A stretch of DNA of 37,593 nucleotides from a bacterium (GTDB lineage Bacteria > Spirochaetota > UBA4802 > UBA5550). The translations under genes and the position numbers were made by a program. The notes beneath the pieces were generated by a model that did no database searches, had not been told where the DNA came from, and worked only from the letters and a program-made list of their open reading frames with translations. Each line of letters starts with the position of its first letter. Position 1 is the stretch's first letter. Where the stretch lies: NCBI GenBank assembly GCA_024224995.1, contig JAAENB010000446.1, positions 1 to 37,593 of the forward strand. The letters are read 5' to 3'. Of the stretch, positions 16,632 through 24,474 are shown in pieces.

Positions 16632-18440
16632 TCAATAATCAATGCATAAACGAAAACCGCATTTACAATGTTGGTGCTTCCCCATATATTCTCTCGAAAA
16701 TTTATTATTGGAGTATAGTGCAGGCATATCTCCATATAAGGATATCGGGATATCATTTTCTTCTGCTTCCTTAAGAGTTTTGACGAGGTCCGGAATAAAT
16801 TGATTAGTCGGGAGGTATTTTACCGGTGGAGAGTAGCTATCGTCCATAGAGCTGTAAAACCACTCCATAAACATTGAATTTATTAAAAATAACAATCCCG
16901 ATGAATTTTTATACCATGTGAGATTATCTTTAAATTTGCAAACAACAGAAGCATCTTTATCTTCCGGCAAATGTTTTTTTATATCGATTGGAGTTCCATT
17001 TTGAAAATATTCCAGTGCTGGAGTTATGAAATCTATTTGGTTTTCATTGATATCGCATGATTCAAAAATATCTTCTAATCTGGGGTAGAATACATCTGCC
17101 TCACTGACTTTGAGCAGTCTCACATCAAGATCTATTTGTTTGGATAGCCAGGCTGCAAACGCGTTCGCGTCATACCAGGAAGCACAAACCGGTAAGTTTT
17201 TATTATCAGTATTCATATTTTCGAATGATTCACCCGGAGCAGATTTACGTCTTTGTCTATAATCCGAATCATTAAAAAATTCCATGTACTGTTCTATTGT
17301 AATAAAATTAGTAATGAAAAGACTATTTCTGTTCTCCCTTTTTACTTCATAGAAGGGAATGAATGATCGGTAAATTTTTTCTTTACTGAACGCTCTGGAT
17401 TTTTCATCTGAATATAGCCCTTTTTGAGCCAGGTAATCCCTGAGTATTGGAAAAAGACCGGGATAATGAGGATGACCGAGTCCACCGTTGTTATAGTAAT
17501 TAAGTTCAGCTTCATGGCTGTATTTATCAATCCAGTATTCATCCTGGAAATATAGGAATTCTTCAAAGTGGCGTTCTCTCAGTTGAGTTTTTGTACAGTC
17601 CTCATATTTACAATAATCAGGATAAGTTCTGTCATAGGAATTTTGTCTCTCATTTTTAATAACAAAATCGAATGTATTATCATCTGCTTTAAAAAAGATA
17701 ATATTTTCATTGAATTGGAGAATTGTTAGCCATCCGGTTTTAAGAGTTTCAATATACCGTTTAAATACTTTATACAGCTCCTGTTCGTATTCTAATTGAT
17801 TTTGTTGGTCAGTTCGAGACATAGGTGAATCTGCTGTAAAATATGATTGTGGGATATACCCATCCCCATTTTCCGGCAAAATTAATGAATCTCCTAAAAA
17901 GTTTGCACAGCTTTCCAGGTTTATTTGATACATGTAGAATAATGCTCTGACTTTATGATGTTTTTGTAAAAATTCATAATCATAATTCATTATTTCTGCA
18001 TATCTTTTGTACCAGTCCGGATTGTCATATGCGTCTATAAGCTCATCTATTATATCTTCAAATTCGATTCCATAAGAAGTGAATACTTTTTCGGGTAAAG
18101 GGGGTGGGGACAAAAATAGTCTTTCGCTAAGTTTTTCTCTTGAAGATAGACAGTGGGTTAACATTGGAAAGTTATTTTTGGTAACCAAATTTTTGTAATG
18201 AGATAATTCATTATCTTTTAAAAAATCAAGTATACTTTTAAAGCCTTCTTTCTTGTAAAAATTGAAGACAGGGAATCCCAGCTTTTTTGTGATTTCATTC
18301 AATAGGGTAGTATGCTTGATCTTGTGTGATGGATTAAGAACTGCATCTTTAGAAGATTTTTTGACCTGTTCAAGATCAAAGCCATAGAATGGAACAATGT
18401 GAGAATCTTTTAAGGGTAAATAACAAATTGGTTTGCACAT
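16632..18440 (-). CDS. Large protein with a degenerate SUMF1/FGE-like C-terminal domain
   Basis: A 602-aa protein without signal peptide. Residues about 1-370 are unrecognised, rich in Tyr, Phe and charged residues. From about 375 the sequence follows the C-type-lectin-like formylglycine-generating-enzyme fold: a NFITIEQYMEFFNDSDY start, LPVCASWYDANAFAAWLSKQ (normally PV..VSW.DA..YA.WL), then RLLKVSEAD, MFMEWFYSS (usually V.EW) and a final CGFRLCIDY (usually GFR). The paired active cysteines of true FGE are not clearly present, so it may be a binding or structural domain as in diversity-generating or effector proteins. AGAGGT precedes the ATG. Confidence 0.65.
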   Translation of the reverse strand: MCKPICYLPLKDSHIVPFYGFDLEQVKKSSKDAVLNPSHKIKHTTLLNEITKKLGFPVFNFYKKEGFKSILDFLKDNELSHYKNLVTKNNFPMLTHCLSSREKLSERLFLSPPPLPEKVFTSYGIEFEDIIDELIDAYDNPDWYKRYAEIMNYDYEFLQKHHKVRALFYMYQINLESCANFLGDSLILPENGDGYIPQSYFTADSPMSRTDQQNQLEYEQELYKVFKRYIETLKTGWLTILQFNENIIFFKADDNTFDFVIKNERQNSYDRTYPDYCKYEDCTKTQLRERHFEEFLYFQDEYWIDKYSHEAELNYYNNGGLGHPHYPGLFPILRDYLAQKGLYSDEKSRAFSKEKIYRSFIPFYEVKRENRNSLFITNFITIEQYMEFFNDSDYRQRRKSAPGESFENMNTDNKNLPVCASWYDANAFAAWLSKQIDLDVRLLKVSEADVFYPRLEDIFESCDINENQIDFITPALEYFQNGTPIDIKKHLPEDKDASVVCKFKDNLTWYKNSSGLLFLINSMFMEWFYSSMDDSYSPPVKYLPTNQFIPDLVKTLKEAEENDIPISLYGDMPALYSNNKFSREYMGKHQHCKCGFRLCIDY

Positions 18441-18840
18441 AATTAACCTCTGTAGTATAAATAATTATTTTCCCATCAAAAAAATTGAAGATATCCTCGG
18501 AAATTAATTTATACAAATGGTCAATATGTATAAGGTAAGAGTAAATATTGAACTTTTTGTTATAGCATTCAGGATACTTTATTGCTATAAACAGGAAAGT
18601 GTGATCCTGTACTCTTGTAAAACACAATAGCATTATTATTGATATTGTGTCAAATATTATTTTAGTTAGTTTTGCATTTTAATAGTTTTCATTAGAAAAA
18701 TTCGATCTTCTAATCTTGAAAATCTATTAGTGCTTAATACACTCCAGGTTACCTGCCAGCAAATATTTGCTTGACACAACACTCCATAATGGCAACAATT
18801 CCGGAATCGTAAAATTTCTCAGTACAGGTCAAGTTGATAA
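18441..18840. other. AT-rich intergenic region
   Basis: A 400-bp gap between divergent genes. It is AT-rich, with no open frame carrying a ribosome-binding site and no clear hairpin. It presumably holds both promoters, but I could not place convincing -35/-10 pairs. Confidence 0.4.
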
Positions 18841-19320
18841 ATGGATAATAAAAAAATCACAATAATCTGCCCGGAATGCAGTGAATTTAACTACATTGAA
18901 TTTAAAAACGATTACAAATGCAAAAAGTGCGCTAATGGGTTAACCAGTAAAGTATATACCAAATTTCTTAACTCCAAACCTGTAATTAGAACAATAATGG
19001 CCCTGGCAATTGGAGCCGGAGGATATAAGGGGGCCGATATTCTTATGGAAAAGAACAAGCTTTTTGCTCCTGAACAACACAGGTACCCTATTAAAACAGA
19101 ATATTCTATTATTGAAAATTGTACTTCTCGTTATAGTAGACCTTACTCAACAATAGTATTTAAGAAGAAAAGAGAAATCTGTACAAGTGCTTTAGAAGAA
19201 GTTCAGAAAGAATATTCTTATTCGGAATTTCTAAAAAACAAATATAATTTTTTAAAAAAATTTCGCCGGAAGGTAAATGATAAGATAATAGAGAAAAAGA
19301 GAATACACCGGTATAAATAA
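18841..19320 (+). CDS. Zinc-ribbon protein with one membrane segment
   Basis: A 159-aa protein. Residues about 10-35 hold CPEC and CKKC separated by about 18 residues, a zinc ribbon. A hydrophobic stretch at about 50-65 (IRTIMALAIGAGGY) follows, then a basic/aromatic C-terminal domain with C..KKREICTSALEEVQKEYSYSEF. Small zinc-ribbon/transmembrane proteins of this shape occur as accessory genes in many bacteria, but I know no function. No clear ribosome-binding site precedes the ATG. A hairpin begins right after the stop. Confidence 0.6.
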   Translation: MDNKKITIICPECSEFNYIEFKNDYKCKKCANGLTSKVYTKFLNSKPVIRTIMALAIGAGGYKGADILMEKNKLFAPEQHRYPIKTEYSIIENCTSRYSRPYSTIVFKKKREICTSALEEVQKEYSYSEFLKNKYNFLKKFRRKVNDKIIEKKRIHRYK

Positions 19321-19360
19321 CCGTTTGCCATGAGTCAGGAAATCAACTCACAGCAAACGG
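19321..19360. terminator. Bidirectional hairpin between convergent genes
   Basis: CCGTTTGC (19321-19328) pairs with GCAAACGG (19353-19360). A second 5-bp helix, TGAGT with ACTCA, forms inside after a 2-nt mismatch. It lies between the ends of the convergent genes at 19320 and 19382. No T run is present. Confidence 0.55.
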
Positions 19361-19381
19361 GATCAAACCAAAATTAGTACA

Positions 19382-19507
19382 TTACTTCTTTTGGTTTGGA
19401 TTCATCTGCGTACCACGATTCCCTTGAGCCTGATCATGTTGAGTGTTGGTACCATTTGTGCCCTTATTCGCATTTTGCTGATTTGAGCTGTTGTCTGATG
19501 GTTTCAT
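19382..19507 (-). CDS. Small Asn/Gln-rich protein (41 aa)
   Basis: The 41-aa product starts MKPSDNSSNQQNANKG and ends QGNRGTQMNPNQKK, with no hydrophobic stretch and so probably disordered. AAAAAGGAGA precedes the ATG at 19507 by 6 nt. The upstream in-frame extension lacks a ribosome-binding site and was dropped. The C-terminal GNRGTQMNPNQ matches the DNHANQLNDNN core of the small protein at 16391. It is divergent from the HTH-like gene at 19608, and the GGGACAAA repeats lie between them. Confidence 0.65.
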   Translation of the reverse strand: MKPSDNSSNQQNANKGTNGTNTQHDQAQGNRGTQMNPNQKK

Positions 19508-19568
19508 AAGTCTTCTCCTTTTTAGTAATATTTTATTTTGATATAATATAAATATAAAAAAAATTTCA

Positions 19569-19607
19569 GGGACAAATAGGGACAAAGTGGGGACAAACGG
19601 GGACAAA
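19569..19607 (+). promoter_or_regulatory. Four phased GGGACAAA direct repeats
   Basis: GGGACAAA occurs at 19569, 19579, 19590 and 19600, spaced 10, 11 and 10 bp, about one helical turn each. The last copy abuts the ATG at 19608 and also supplies its purine-rich ribosome-binding site. Such phasing places each site on the same DNA face and suits cooperative binding by a small regulator, plausibly the product of the gene itself. Confidence 0.6.
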
Positions 19608-19961
19608 ATGGAAAAAAAAGATAAATTAATCGAAAAACAAGAAGAACTGAAAAAATGGATTAAAAAGATCGGTTGGTCTCAAAATAAATTTGCACAAGAA
19701 TATTATTCCCAACTTGATGAAGACAAGTTTGATCATGAAGAAGATATTGAACATTTTATCGGGAGGTTTAAGAAGCACATCGGTAGAGAAACTACAGATA
19801 TAGAAACTATAGACCTCTATCTTAATTTTTTATATTCCCTTGAGGCATTTCGTAAATTGGATTATATTAAGCCGTATAATTTATCTGAGGATGAATTTGA
19901 TGATGAATTTAATTCAAAAATGGAAGAAATATCGAAGTTTATAGATGATGAATTATTATAA
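19608..19961 (+). CDS. Small HTH-like protein (possible autoregulator)
   Basis: A 117-aa acidic/basic helical protein. Residues about 15-32 (LKKWIKKIGWSQNKFAQEYY) look like the first helices of an XRE-type helix-turn-helix, followed by a conserved-looking FKKHIGRETTDIETIDLYLNFL and an acidic C-terminus. The family is not recognised. The ATG at 19608 is preferred over an in-frame GTG at 19587, because the GTG start would turn the GGGACAAA repeats into coding sequence. It is divergent from the 41-aa gene. DNA binding is an inference from one motif and the upstream repeats. Confidence 0.65.
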   Translation: MEKKDKLIEKQEELKKWIKKIGWSQNKFAQEYYSQLDEDKFDHEEDIEHFIGRFKKHIGRETTDIETIDLYLNFLYSLEAFRKLDYIKPYNLSEDEFDDEFNSKMEEISKFIDDELL

Positions 19962-20124
19962 CTCCCATCACCCCTTCTTTACAACAAAAACGCACAGAAC
20001 CTGCACAATATGGCATTTCCCCTGCGAAGAACAACACAGAAAACATGATACACCTCCGGGAGCAGCAGGATGATAGCGAGACCGCAACAAGTATATAGCC
20101 TTTTTTCAACCGGTAACCCGGTAA

Positions 20125-20667
20125 CTAGTTTGTAGGCCTGGTGCCGGACGCGAGAGCGGAGCCGGTAACAGCCGCGGAAACGGATTGAGCGTTTTCGTAC
20201 ACAAGATCCGTAATCACAGCATATACGATATGATTTACGCCCAGGGCGAGCCCTTGAATGGTAATGGGTGATGTGGGATTAGCCCCATGATCGTGCCTCG
20301 CGATCTCATCACTCAGTTCACCGTTGTCGGCCTGTTCAACGAACAGGGTAAGGTGCATACCGTCAGGAACAGGATCAAATGAGCATTGGATACGCCCGGT
20401 AGACGTACCGGTAGTGACCTGGAAATTTTGAACCGTTCTTTGTTCATTGATTGGTTTGAACAATTCCAGAGGTTCGCCATTGTTGAAGTGGTGAAAGTTT
20501 TCCTGAATGAACTCATTGTAGCCGGTAAGTGATTTGTACCTGGTATCGAGATTCCAGCTCTCGTGCATAATGGAACCGCCGTTGTCGAACAGCTTCCAGA
20601 TATGCACAAGTTGAGAGAAGTTGTTCCTGACCCTGGTTTGGTGGGCGTGTATGATAAAAACAGGCAT
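20125..20667 (-). CDS. Protein with fibronectin-III-like C-terminal domain
   Basis: A 180-aa protein without signal peptide. Residues about 88-175 run STGRIQCSFDPVPDGMHL, LFVEQADNGELSDE and ITIQGLALGVNHIVYAVITD, a beta-sandwich pattern like an Fn3 domain. The N-terminal part is Asn/His/Phe-rich and unrecognised. No ribosome-binding site precedes the ATG at 20667, the frame stays open 18 codons upstream without a start, and the second Met (20568) is no better. The gene may be 5'-truncated. GC content is higher than in its neighbours, a hint of separate origin. Confidence 0.5.
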   Translation of the reverse strand: MPVFIIHAHQTRVRNNFSQLVHIWKLFDNGGSIMHESWNLDTRYKSLTGYNEFIQENFHHFNNGEPLELFKPINEQRTVQNFQVTTGTSTGRIQCSFDPVPDGMHLTLFVEQADNGELSDEIARHDHGANPTSPITIQGLALGVNHIVYAVITDLVYENAQSVSAAVTGSALASGTRPTN

Positions 20668-20720
20668 GATCTATTGTACTGGCTTGGAATGCGTATTTTG
20701 TATTATTTCGCGTGACATGA

Positions 20721-20804
20721 GGTCAGGGGAGGGACAGGTGTAAGTTGAATCTATACGGGTACGAGATGCGGGCGGCGAGGACGCTGTTGCAGAAGATACG
20801 GTAG
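20721..20804 (+). pseudogene. C-terminal gene remnant LYGYEMRA, copy 2
   Basis: The frame between TGA (20718) and TAG (20802) ends LYGYEMRAARTLLQKIR, matching the remnant at 15913-15984 with mostly third-position changes (TAC/TAT, ATA/ATC, CGG/AGG, stop TAG/TAA). It has no start codon or ribosome-binding site. Confidence 0.5.
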
Positions 20805-20819
20805 GAATGCCCAAAAGAA

Positions 20820-20841
20820 GCCGGGACAAATTTGTCCCGGC
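20820..20841. promoter_or_regulatory. 22-bp perfect palindrome containing inverted GGGACAAA
   Basis: The core GGGACAAATTTGTCCC, flanked by GCC and GGC, is a perfect palindrome with no loop. It consists of the octamer found four times before the HTH-like gene at 19608, here head to head. It lies about 70 bp upstream of the promoter at 20908. As RNA it could also form a short hairpin. Confidence 0.5.
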
Positions 20842-20907
20842 AGAACTTGTATTTTGAACTGGTCTTAATATAGAGAACTTTCCTAAAAGAAACTTAAAAA
20901 AAATACA

Positions 20908-20936
20908 TTGACATAGCTCATTCGTTGATCTATAAT
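20908..20936 (+). promoter_or_regulatory. Consensus sigma-70 promoter
   Basis: TTGACA (20908-20913), exactly 17 bp, then TATAAT (20931-20936). Both hexamers are perfect, the strongest promoter in the window. It drives the small lipoprotein gene starting at 20976, giving a leader of about 33 nt. Confidence 0.9.
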
Positions 20937-20975
20937 ATTAATATATTACAGTTAATTTATAATTCGGAGGAACAA

Positions 20976-21437
20976 ATGAAAAAAGTATTATGTTTTGCAT
21001 TAATAGCGGTAATGTCACTTGCTGTTGTTTCATGTAAAAAAAGTGAATTCAAGGGATTGAAATACGACGGCATGATGGCTGACGACAATACTGACAGCTG
21101 GCTTCAGGCAAATGTAGTGAACAAAGATGGCAAAAAGGTTATGTGGTTTCAGTTCTTTGATCAGGTCGATAAAAAGTCAGAAATAGAATCATACAAAGAC
21201 TCATCTGAAAAAGTAGGAACGTTTCCCGCAAGCGTTAATAAAGATAAACATGTATGGACGCTAATTAACAATAGATTTGAGATCAGGCTTATTGCTGATG
21301 ATGAGTCAAAAGATTATCAGAATACTGAAAAACTCAAAAAGTTCATTCTTGCATTTGATATTGACGGAATGTCTAAAGTTGCCGGAGATAAACTTACAGC
21401 AAAAGCAATGGAAAAATTCCTTCCAAAATTAAAATAG
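20976..21437 (+). CDS. Small lipoprotein (153 aa), strongly expressed
   Basis: A 153-aa lipoprotein: MKKVLCFALIAVMSLAVVSC with Cys20 as the lipid site, followed by a KKSEFKGLKYDGMM mature start. The remaining 130 residues alternate beta strands and charged turns, with WFQFFDQVDKK and a helical C-terminus (KAMEKFLPKLK). The family is not recognised. The start was moved to 20976 because CGGAGGA lies just before it and the signal peptide begins there. The perfect promoter, good ribosome-binding site and compact terminator suggest an abundant envelope protein. Confidence 0.8.
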   Translation: MKKVLCFALIAVMSLAVVSCKKSEFKGLKYDGMMADDNTDSWLQANVVNKDGKKVMWFQFFDQVDKKSEIESYKDSSEKVGTFPASVNKDKHVWTLINNRFEIRLIADDESKDYQNTEKLKKFILAFDIDGMSKVAGDKLTAKAMEKFLPKLK

Positions 21438-21448
21438 TAAATCAAATA

Positions 21449-21476
21449 TTTTCCTCCTTCATTCGGGGGAGGAAAA
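21449..21476 (+). terminator. Terminator-like hairpin after the small lipoprotein
   Basis: TTTTCCTCC (21449-21457) pairs perfectly with GGAGGAAAA (21468-21476) around a 10-nt loop, 11 nt past the stop. The U/A pairs at the base replace a free T run, so strength is uncertain. Confidence 0.55.
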
Positions 21477-21494
21477 TGTTGTCAACGTTGATTG

Positions 21495-21522
21495 CCGGGA
21501 CCGTCATATGACGATTCCCACA
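21495..21522 (-). pseudogene. 28-nt scrap of a propeller lipoprotein gene
   Basis: These 28 nt are identical to 25534-25561 inside the propeller lipoprotein, where they encode part of WESSYDGPGN on the minus strand. Nothing else of that gene is recognisable here. A duplicated fragment or a short conversion tract would explain it. Confidence 0.5.
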
Positions 21523-21690
21523 AAAAAGTCCCGGTTTTCTTTATTGCTCAATAAAATTTCAAGCAGCAGCCGGCCCGGTCCAACCTGCAAAAAACTATCC
21601 GGAAAAGACCGGATGGAACAGAATCGGCTTACCCCGGAACTGTTCCATCCTTGTTTATTGAATTCAATTCAATCCAGGTTACGCACCCTT

Positions 21691-23880
21691 CTAGAGTGGG
21701 TTAACATATATCGTGCTGGAGTTTGCCCTGGCACGCTGCCACATCTGCAGATATGCTTCCGCCGAGTTCATCAGGCCTTCATACACTCGTTCACCTGCAT
21801 GGATGCGGTCATCCTGCACCTGGTCGGCTACCAGGCCGTAGTGGGCTACTCCGTCCTTGTTCAAGTCAAAGGTGCGGTTCCCCGAAACCTGACGGTTGAA
21901 GGTCAAACCGAACTCATTGGAGAAAGGATATGCAAGCGGATTGGCGGTTGCATCACTCCGTGGTCCGGGCTGTCCGCCGAGTCCGCCCATGTCCGTACCG
22001 ATTCCAACGCCCTGAAGGAAGGGAGTGGTCTCGATCACATCCAGATACTCTTCAACGGTCCTAATCCCGTCGGCGTTACCGTTATAGGGGGACGCGAATC
22101 CGCCAAGCTCAATCATGCGTATGAAATTTTTGTGAAGGTTGCCCATTCTATCTCTATGCATGAATGAATGCGAACTAATCACGCCACTGTAATTTCGCGA
22201 TTCAGCAATATCCACAACCTGTGTGATAGAATCGTCGCTCAGGTGGTCCAGTTCGAACATCAGTTTTTTATCGATCAAACGGTTGACCATGTACACACCC
22301 AGAGGAGAAAGTCCGCGGATGTTGCAATGGTTAGTATAGCTATAATCATAGGAGGGATACAGACCTGCCTCCGACATAATATCCGAAAGACCCGGAATGC
22401 CATTAACGATGTCGTCAAGAATGGGTATATCGGCAGTCATTGGCTTACCGGCAGTATCGGCATTACATTCTTTGGTCTCATACCAATGACCTGCGGATAA
22501 TGCCTCGCCTATATTAATGAAACCTTCCTCAAGAATTGCGCCTGCCAGTTGATTGTCGAATTTGTGCGAAATATAGAAGGCGCGAATTCCCAGGTTGGCG
22601 AGTTCATTGATACCTTCATCTATCTTGTCATACGTTAGCGGCGCATCTGTTTCTGCCGAGTTGAAAATTTCAGATACCTCAATGCCCATGATGACCGCAA
22701 GTTTACCGTCCGCGATTACCTGACGGGCCTGCTCCGGGCTTGTGACAATGCGGAAGAAGCCTTTTCCCGGACCGCCAAACTGTGCGTCGATATAATCCTG
22801 CATCTCACGCAGACGGTTCACCTGCAGCCTGACACTGTTCATTTCATTACAGTCATTTCCTGCCCAGCCCAGGGGATTGATGGTGCGCTGAGCCTTACAT
22901 AGCACTTTGTTTTCAACCAGGTATGTAGTAATCATGCGAACGCCAGAGAGCCAGGCCCGTTCGATCCACTTGTAGTAATGGCCCTGGTGGGTCAACTGGT
23001 AGTGATTCGGCCACCATGGAAAATCCGGCCATCCGCGCGTGTCATAGGTATGCGACAGATTCCCAAAAGCATAAATATTGCCAATCAGGTCAAGAGAACC
23101 GTTTATTCCATGGGACTCAATGCTGTTGCTCAGGGCATAAGGAACACCATAAGGGTGAAAAGGAGCGCCATGGATCACTTTACCGCCCATAAATTCATAT
23201 GAGGTGATGTGGGTGTGCGCGTCGATAATCCCGCGAACCGGTTCATTTACGTTTCCCTTAAGCGCGTCGCTATTCCCGCTGACATTAACCGCAACCTCAG
23301 GATACGGGCGACAATTGTTTTGCTCAACAAGTTTGAACTGCTCCTCTGTTCGCAGTTCCCATACATATATAGTGTTACAGCCGACGGAATGGGCTGCCTT
23401 AACCCAATAATCGTTTTTCATAGGAGTCTTTGTGTAGCGGTTCCGCAGCTTGAAATAAAATTTATTAGCGGCGTATTTATTTGCGGTAATATCCCATTCG
23501 CTATGGAGGCCCGGATTTTGCGTGTTAGTTGCCGTTAACGGGAACAGGCTGGAGAGATATTTACCGTTTTTATCCGTAAGCAGGTATTTTCCAAAAGCAG
23601 TAGGTTTCATGAAAAATTGAGCGGCATCATTGACGGAAGTGGCATTAAAGCCGTAGATTCCGGCATTTCCATTAATCGATGCTTCATTTTTCAGGAATTT
23701 TCCTGTAGCCGGCGACTGGATGGCCAAACATTTTTGAGCCAGCCCGTATGAGGCATCTTCCGTAGGGCTCACACTTTTTGCGAGTTGGTTAAAATCTTCA
23801 TCATAATAACCCAGTTCATTTTCACAACTTGCAAAAACAGATAGGCATAAAATTACAAGTAAAATCAAATTTTTTTTCAT
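21691..23880 (-). CDS. M19-like dipeptidase/metal-dependent hydrolase lipoprotein
   Basis: A 729-aa lipoprotein (VFASC, Cys19). Residues about 45-190 resemble a beta-trefoil or fascin-like carbohydrate- or protein-binding domain (CLAIQSPATGKFL, FGKYLLTDKNGKYLS). From about 212 comes an amidohydrolase TIM barrel: GIIDAHTHI with metal ligands His222/His224, then IMGIEVSEIF, FELDHLSDDS, SSHSFMH and GIGTDMGGLGG. The order fits peptidase family M19 (renal dipeptidase), although the first motif HTH rather than H-x-D and the long insertions are atypical. GGAGGT precedes the ATG. An outer-membrane or periplasmic location is inferred. The long structured segment upstream may bear on its regulation. 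Confidence 0.75.
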   Translation of the reverse strand: MKKNLILLVILCLSVFASCENELGYYDEDFNQLAKSVSPTEDASYGLAQKCLAIQSPATGKFLKNEASINGNAGIYGFNATSVNDAAQFFMKPTAFGKYLLTDKNGKYLSSLFPLTATNTQNPGLHSEWDITANKYAANKFYFKLRNRYTKTPMKNDYWVKAAHSVGCNTIYVWELRTEEQFKLVEQNNCRPYPEVAVNVSGNSDALKGNVNEPVRGIIDAHTHITSYEFMGGKVIHGAPFHPYGVPYALSNSIESHGINGSLDLIGNIYAFGNLSHTYDTRGWPDFPWWPNHYQLTHQGHYYKWIERAWLSGVRMITTYLVENKVLCKAQRTINPLGWAGNDCNEMNSVRLQVNRLREMQDYIDAQFGGPGKGFFRIVTSPEQARQVIADGKLAVIMGIEVSEIFNSAETDAPLTYDKIDEGINELANLGIRAFYISHKFDNQLAGAILEEGFINIGEALSAGHWYETKECNADTAGKPMTADIPILDDIVNGIPGLSDIMSEAGLYPSYDYSYTNHCNIRGLSPLGVYMVNRLIDKKLMFELDHLSDDSITQVVDIAESRNYSGVISSHSFMHRDRMGNLHKNFIRMIELGGFASPYNGNADGIRTVEEYLDVIETTPFLQGVGIGTDMGGLGGQPGPRSDATANPLAYPFSNEFGLTFNRQVSGNRTFDLNKDGVAHYGLVADQVQDDRIHAGERVYEGLMNSAEAYLQMWQRARANSSTIYVNPL

Positions 23881-23929
23881 TTAAGACCTCCAATTAGTTT
23901 ATTTTTTTTATTATTTATTTTATCATTAA

Positions 23930-24458
23930 AGCCGTCCAGACGGTTTGCGGGAATTAAACGCTCATAAGCCTCTTAATAGCGTTGGGCTATCAACCTCATC
24001 TATCCGATCCTGGAACGGAAATGATCCAAATATTTTATGTAAGTGCTTAGAAAGCGGGGCATACCAATCAGTGAATCGGCGGCACGCGCCCCCGGTTTTT
24101 AAGCACTTACTATTTTATAAAGTTGGATAGTTGCCTATGCAATCCCACCGTCAAGAGGTGGCGCTTTTGCAGCTATCCGGCATATATTAAGTCGGTTAGT
24201 TACGGATACGTGCGATACGACATATCGGGCAAGCGACTCCGAAGGTTTTGTGAACCTGCACAGAGCCGGCAGGATGTCGATGATTGAGTAATCACTCATA
24301 GTGCAAGCCTTAAAAACAGGGAATTCTCCCTTATTTGAGTGAAAGCACGTTGAACCACTGATTTTTCAGCATCCGACTACTTATATTTACAACAAATATA
24401 CACGGAAGTTAAAATATTGCAAGAAAAAAACTGACTGGACGGTTTTTTCTTGCAATAT
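23930..24458 (+). ncRNA. Candidate structured non-coding RNA
   Basis: About 500 nt without a plausible gene but with many nested helices: 24039-24049 with 24100-24110 (11 bp perfect), a GC-rich inner helix CGGGGC/GCCCCCG, 24122-24130 with 24173-24181 (9 pairs, two G-U), CCACC/GGTGG inside it, AGGTT/AACCT (24243/24253), TGCAC/GTGCA (24257/24301) enclosing TGAGT/ACTCA, AGGGA/TCCCT (24318/24327), and CTGA/TCAG (24358/24366). It ends at the 16-bp inverted repeat 24414-24458. The G-U pairs favour a plus-strand transcript. It matches no RNA family I recognise. A minus-strand leader of the M19 gene is the alternative. Confidence 0.45.
24414..24458. terminator. 16-bp perfect inverted repeat, bidirectional terminator-like
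   Basis: Arms 24414-24429 (ATATTGCAAGAAAAAA) and 24443-24458 are perfect complements around a 13-nt loop that includes GACTGGACGG. The A6/T6 stretches inside the arms are typical of bidirectional terminators. The length and perfection also allow a mobile-element end or a processing site. Confidence 0.55.
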
Positions 24459-24474
24459 CTTGCTTTTGTTCAAT

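Noticed and set aside
18376..18633. 85-codon minus frame overlapping the start of the 602-aa gene
   Set aside because: Different frame, no ribosome-binding site, and the 602-aa gene has a clear AGAGGT and start.
20000..20070. 35-codon minus frame with a good GGAGGT ribosome-binding site
   Set aside because: It overlaps the tail of the HTH-like gene's downstream region, has an odd Cys/Phe-rich composition and no terminator. A chance frame is more likely.
23950..23997. Possible integron attC site (AACGCT..AGCGTT followed by GTTGGGC)
   Set aside because: The matching inverse core RYYYAAC is not correctly placed, and there is no integrase or cassette-like series of small genes with attC sites.
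24209..24330. Possible group II intron boundary (GTGCG..)
   Set aside because: No domain V-like 34-nt hairpin and no reverse transcriptase. The GTGCG match alone is too short.
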